From an uncultured Candidatus Melainabacteria bacterium (GTDB taxonomy: Bacteria > Cyanobacteriota > Vampirovibrionia > Gastranaerophilales > Gastranaerophilaceae), in NCBI GenBank assembly GCA_934718085.1, contig CAKUZL010000001.1, positions 325,635 through 389,634 on the forward strand: 64,000 bases of DNA, given 5' to 3'. The notes below the pieces were generated by a model that did not search any database, was not told where the DNA came from, and was given only the letters and a program-made list of their open reading frames with translations. The position numbers were made by a program, and so were the translations under genes. Position 1 is the stretch's first letter. Each line of letters opens with the position of its first letter. Shown here piece after piece: positions 61,114 through 64,000 of the stretch.

Positions 61114-62188
61114 AGTTAAAATCAAATCGGGAGTTTCAAAAACTTACCCGGTTGTAATCGGCGAAAACGTGCTGGAAAAGGCGGAATCGTTTGCGGAGAA
61201 GGTTTCGGGGTTCACGCGGATTTTGGTTGTGACGAATGCGAACGTGTACAAAAAATACGGACGCAATTTAAAGCTCAAAAATGCAGTGTTTTTGCAGCTT
61301 CCGGACGGCGAAAAATATAAAAATGCCGACTCGTTGAACATGATTTTGGACAGAGCTCTGGAGTTGAAATTTGACAGAACTTGTGCGTTTGCGGCATTCG
61401 GTGGCGGGGTAATCGGCGATATAACGGGGTTTGCGGCTTCGATATATCAACGCGGAATTGATTTTATCCAAATTCCCACAACTCTGCTTGCTCAAATCGA
61501 TGCGTCGATAGGCGGAAAAACCGCAATAAATAAGCCTTGCGGGAAAAATTTGATAGGAACTTTTTATCAACCAAAACTCGTTTTGTCGGACGTCAAAGTG
61601 CTTGATACGCTTGATGAAAGGCAGTTTAAAACGGGGCTTGCGGAAGTCGTTAAGTATGCGTTCATCGAAAAAAATATCGACGAAAACGGTGCGTTTTTCG
61701 AGTATCTCGAAGAAAATATGTCGAAAATTAACGATTTTGACAAAGAGACGCTTGCCGAAGTTATTCTGAAATGCGCAAAAATTAAGTCGACGGTCGTTCA
61801 AAAAGACGAGCGCGAATCGGGTTTGCGAGCAATTTTGAATTTCGGACATACCTATGCCCATGCTCTCGAAAAATGCAGTAATTACGAGGTTTTCACTCAC
61901 GGAGAAGCCGTCGCGGCGGGCATGAAAGTTGCGCTGAAGGCGGGACTTCTCTCTAAAACGATTTCGCAGACGTATTACGAACGAGGAATTAAGCTTATAA
62001 ACCTTGCGGGGATTAATATGCCCGTCCACAGGGAGTTTACGTTCGACGAGATTTATGAAGCGATGAAATACGATAAAAAAGTCAAAAACGGAAAAATAAA
62101 TTTTGTTTTACCCGTAAAACAAGGCACCGTAAAGGTTTTTGACAATGTCGACAAAACGGTTTTGAAAAAAGTTATGGAAAATTTTTAA
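61094..62188 (+). CDS. aroB: 3-dehydroquinate synthase
   Basis: This 364-residue NAD- and metal-dependent enzyme catalyses the second shikimate step. FGGGVIGDITGFAASIYQRGIDFIQIPTTLLAQIDASIGGKTAIN is the core; metal ligands lie in FGHTYAHALEKC and THGEAVAAGM. Overlaps the end of aroK. Confidence 0.97.
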   Translation: MKTQKFEVKIKSGVSKTYPVVIGENVLEKAESFAEKVSGFTRILVVTNANVYKKYGRNLKLKNAVFLQLPDGEKYKNADSLNMILDRALELKFDRTCAFAAFGGGVIGDITGFAASIYQRGIDFIQIPTTLLAQIDASIGGKTAINKPCGKNLIGTFYQPKLVLSDVKVLDTLDERQFKTGLAEVVKYAFIEKNIDENGAFFEYLEENMSKINDFDKETLAEVILKCAKIKSTVVQKDERESGLRAILNFGHTYAHALEKCSNYEVFTHGEAVAAGMKVALKAGLLSKTISQTYYERGIKLINLAGINMPVHREFTFDEIYEAMKYDKKVKNGKINFVLPVKQGTVKVFDNVDKTVLKKVMENF

Positions 62189-62217
62189 AAAGGTGTTAAT
62201 TTTGTTTCTATTCCGGG

Positions 62218-62223
62218 TATAAT
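62218..62223 (+). promoter_or_regulatory. -10 box upstream of the pilin-like gene
   Basis: Perfect TATAAT. Six bases later comes ATG GAA GTC GGG TAG, a four-codon frame. The pilin start is 40 bases downstream. The -35 region is weak. Confidence 0.5.
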
Positions 62224-62263
62224 ACATATATGGAAGTCGGGTAGAAAAAACGGGGGTACGGAG

Positions 62264-63940
62264 ATGAAAATAATGAAAAATATTGATAATTCTTATCGAG
62301 AGGGCATGTCTCTTACGGAAGTCATCATTGCGATGCTTGTAATTGGCGTGATTTGCGCGATTTTGATACCTTTGTTTAAAGGGCTTTTTTACGACAAACA
62401 AGAGTTTAAAACAAAGTCGTTGAAGGCTTATCAAGGCGTCAATCAGGTGTTGTTGATGAATAAAACTCAGCACGGGCAGGCACTTTCGCCGTGGAAAAAC
62501 CAAGGCATCGAGTGGGTCAAGGACAATTTTGCCGCAATGAACGTCGTTAAATATCTTGACGAATCCGAGTGCTCGAATTTGTTTGCCGAAGCCGAAGACG
62601 ACGTCAGAATGTGCTTTTTGAACCGAGACGGAATGGTATACGGATTTGTTGTCGACGGAGACGAACAGGGCAACGTTTCGTCGAACCTTTACGTAGACGT
62701 TAACGCGAAAAAATCGCCGAACGAGCTTACTACAAAGAAATCCGACCCTCGCGATCAATGGATGATGAAATACGACCAAACAAAAGGTCGTTACGAATTT
62801 GTGCTCGATAAACCCGAAGCGCCGGAAAACGGACCGGGGTGTGAGCCGGGGACTTACGTAATCAACGGTAAATGCGCGAAATGCCCGAGCGGAAAGACTT
62901 ACAACGCTTACGAGAAAAAATGCGAAGATCCTTCGAACGACCCGACAAAGTGCGAAGAGCAAGGCGGGGTAATGGTTGACGGCAAATGTATGATATGCAA
63001 AACCGGGACAAAATACGATTCCGAAAAGAAACTTTGTCTTTCGACGGGCGATTGTTCGGGCGGCGAAACCCAAACGGGCGGAGTTTGCATGTGTGAAGGC
63101 GAACAGACCGACGACGGTTGCATGCTTTGCCCGAACGGATATACCTACAACGAAGACCAAGACAAATGTATGCCGGGTTCGAATACCTGTGAAGAAGGCT
63201 TTACTTACAACTCGTCGACCGGACTTTGCGAAAAACCGAAAAATAATTGTAATTTCGATGACAGATGTTCGTATTGCCTTGAAAATAATAACTGCGGAGG
63301 GCGTTGGTATACTTGCTATACCGATGAATACGGAAGTTGGACTGACTATTTTTGTATTAATAAGGAAAGTATAAAAGCATATCAAATTAATGATTCGTCA
63401 GGGCAAAAAGTAAAAAGTGGTGGTGTTGAAGTTGCTTCGATTGATTCAGGTGCTTCTTATGAAATTACTAAGTATTGGCTAGAAGACTATTGTACAGGTG
63501 TAAAAACAGAAAATAAGGCAAGAGATTACTATAAAAATGTAATTAAAGATCCGACGAGTCATGGAGTAAGAGGTGAAGATAAATATTTTTACTGTACAGG
63601 GGCATGTATGGGTAAAGTTAAGAAACAAATATCTTATTCATTCGACGGGTATACGGTTATTAATTATCAATGTAACAATGAAACAGGTAATATCAGAATA
63701 TCCGATGAAACAGATTATTACACAAATAACTTGGGGTCTTATCCTGCGGGTACTGTATATTCTCAAGTATATAACTGGACATCCGGTGTTCATTACGGTC
63801 ATGATAGTGCTTGTAATACCATAGATAGTCCTCAATACTATACGTGTTCAATTCATCATACGTTTTCGCCTTGTGGAGAACCGAGATGGACGGATAAGTG
63901 TACAGGTGAGACAAGTTGTAATTATGTCGGGTATTATTAA
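62264..63940 (+). CDS. Type IV pilin-like protein with cysteine-rich repeats (558 aa)
   Basis: A prepilin leader is cut after Gly14 (EG-MSLTEV, with Glu at mature position 5) and followed by the hydrophobic helix (15-38). The globular part runs to about 190. Then come repeats of the form CEPGTYVINGKCAKCPSGKTY...C, CxxxGGVMVDGKCMICKTGTKYD...C and CMLCPNGYTYNEDQDKC, like the GCC2/GCC3 or EGF-like modules of surface proteins. From about nucleotide 63240 base and codon use turns AT-rich, and residues 326-558 are a different Cys/Tyr/Ser-rich domain. The frame ends in TAATAA, after which the same frame stays open and cysteine-rich to the window end. Two possible ATGs three codons apart share one GGAG region. 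It may be an adhesin-tipped pilin. The function is unknown. Confidence 0.85.
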   Translation: MKIMKNIDNSYREGMSLTEVIIAMLVIGVICAILIPLFKGLFYDKQEFKTKSLKAYQGVNQVLLMNKTQHGQALSPWKNQGIEWVKDNFAAMNVVKYLDESECSNLFAEAEDDVRMCFLNRDGMVYGFVVDGDEQGNVSSNLYVDVNAKKSPNELTTKKSDPRDQWMMKYDQTKGRYEFVLDKPEAPENGPGCEPGTYVINGKCAKCPSGKTYNAYEKKCEDPSNDPTKCEEQGGVMVDGKCMICKTGTKYDSEKKLCLSTGDCSGGETQTGGVCMCEGEQTDDGCMLCPNGYTYNEDQDKCMPGSNTCEEGFTYNSSTGLCEKPKNNCNFDDRCSYCLENNNCGGRWYTCYTDEYGSWTDYFCINKESIKAYQINDSSGQKVKSGGVEVASIDSGASYEITKYWLEDYCTGVKTENKARDYYKNVIKDPTSHGVRGEDKYFYCTGACMGKVKKQISYSFDGYTVINYQCNNETGNIRISDETDYYTNNLGSYPAGTVYSQVYNWTSGVHYGHDSACNTIDSPQYYTCSIHHTFSPCGEPRWTDKCTGETSCNYVGYY

Positions 63941-63943
63941 TAA

Positions 63944-64000
63944 TGTACTACGTATGCTGCAAGTAACGGCGGGGTGTGTGATTCTGTATCTTGCGGAGAA
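63944..64000 (+). other. In-frame cysteine-rich continuation after the double stop
   Basis: After TAATAA the same reading frame gives CTTYAASNGGVCDSVSCGE to the window edge. Cys and GGVC spacing resemble the repeats inside the pilin-like gene. It may be the separated 3' part of a longer gene, or chance. Confidence 0.35.

Noticed and set aside
62108..63385. 425-codon antisense open frame over the pilin-like gene
   Set aside because: The Phe/Arg/Val-rich composition is a reverse reading of the Lys/Glu/Asp-rich sense strand; no start signal.

Overview
The window reads as chromosomal DNA of a fermentative, diderm bacterium, most likely of the non-photosynthetic cyanobacterial sister lineage (Melainabacteria/Vampirovibrionia, probably the gut order Gastranaerophilales). 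The strongest clue is the ATP synthase cluster at 37.2-42.1 kb. Its order is a, c, b', b, delta, alpha, gamma, with two different b-type subunits and no beta or epsilon gene after gamma, which is the split arrangement known from cyanobacteria. An outer membrane is implied by a TolC-type protein, a heptosyltransferase-like GT9 enzyme and three very large AsmA/TamB-like proteins. An ADP-forming acetyl-CoA synthetase points to acetate-forming fermentation. The lineage assignment is inference from gene content; no ribosomal RNA gene is present to settle it.

Layout. 0-9.5 kb is mostly accessory: the end of a SNF2 helicase, a duplicated 73-bp element, a 959-residue coiled-coil protein of unknown function, a 0.7-kb GC-rich gap with a nine-C tract, an AsmA-like protein, and a 704-residue membrane protein built from repeats. 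9.6-14.1 kb is a complete drug-efflux locus (MarR, EmrA, EmrB; TolC divergent) with a clear promoter and paired operator. 14.2-19.4 kb is an operon of a PgpH-type HD phosphodiesterase, YbeY, DgkA and a GT-C-like membrane protein. 19.6-27.9 kb holds a 1480-residue TamB-like protein and an operon of a winged-helix protein, a small 2-hydroxyacyl-CoA-dehydratase-like Fe-S protein, a PfkB kinase and a CsaB pyruvyltransferase. 28-32 kb carries rpsL-rpsG and an operon of a PQ-loop protein, a secreted protein, LspA, an RluD-type synthase and a small membrane protein. 32-37 kb has CoaX, a membrane-anchored thioredoxin, GT9 and ComEC. 37-45.4 kb is the ATP synthase followed by the third AsmA-like gene. 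45.5-56.9 kb has MiaA, a membrane protein, a TatD-associated radical SAM protein, acetyl-CoA synthetase, LrgAB with DapF, a GHL10 glycosidase, a DnaJ variant and a radical-SAM-like protein without its cluster cysteines. 57-62.2 kb has MutS2 and AroC-AroK-AroB. The window closes with a chimeric, cysteine-rich type IV pilin-like gene.

Two styles of gene start coexist. Housekeeping genes have good Shine-Dalgarno sites. Several first-in-operon genes have no Shine-Dalgarno site and instead a -10 box 6-7 bases before the ATG, suggesting leaderless mRNAs. I found no tRNA, rRNA, CRISPR array or insertion sequence. The best candidates for something undescribed are the pilin at the right end, the cysteine-less radical-SAM-like protein, the repeat-built membrane protein and the Fe-S protein/kinase operon.
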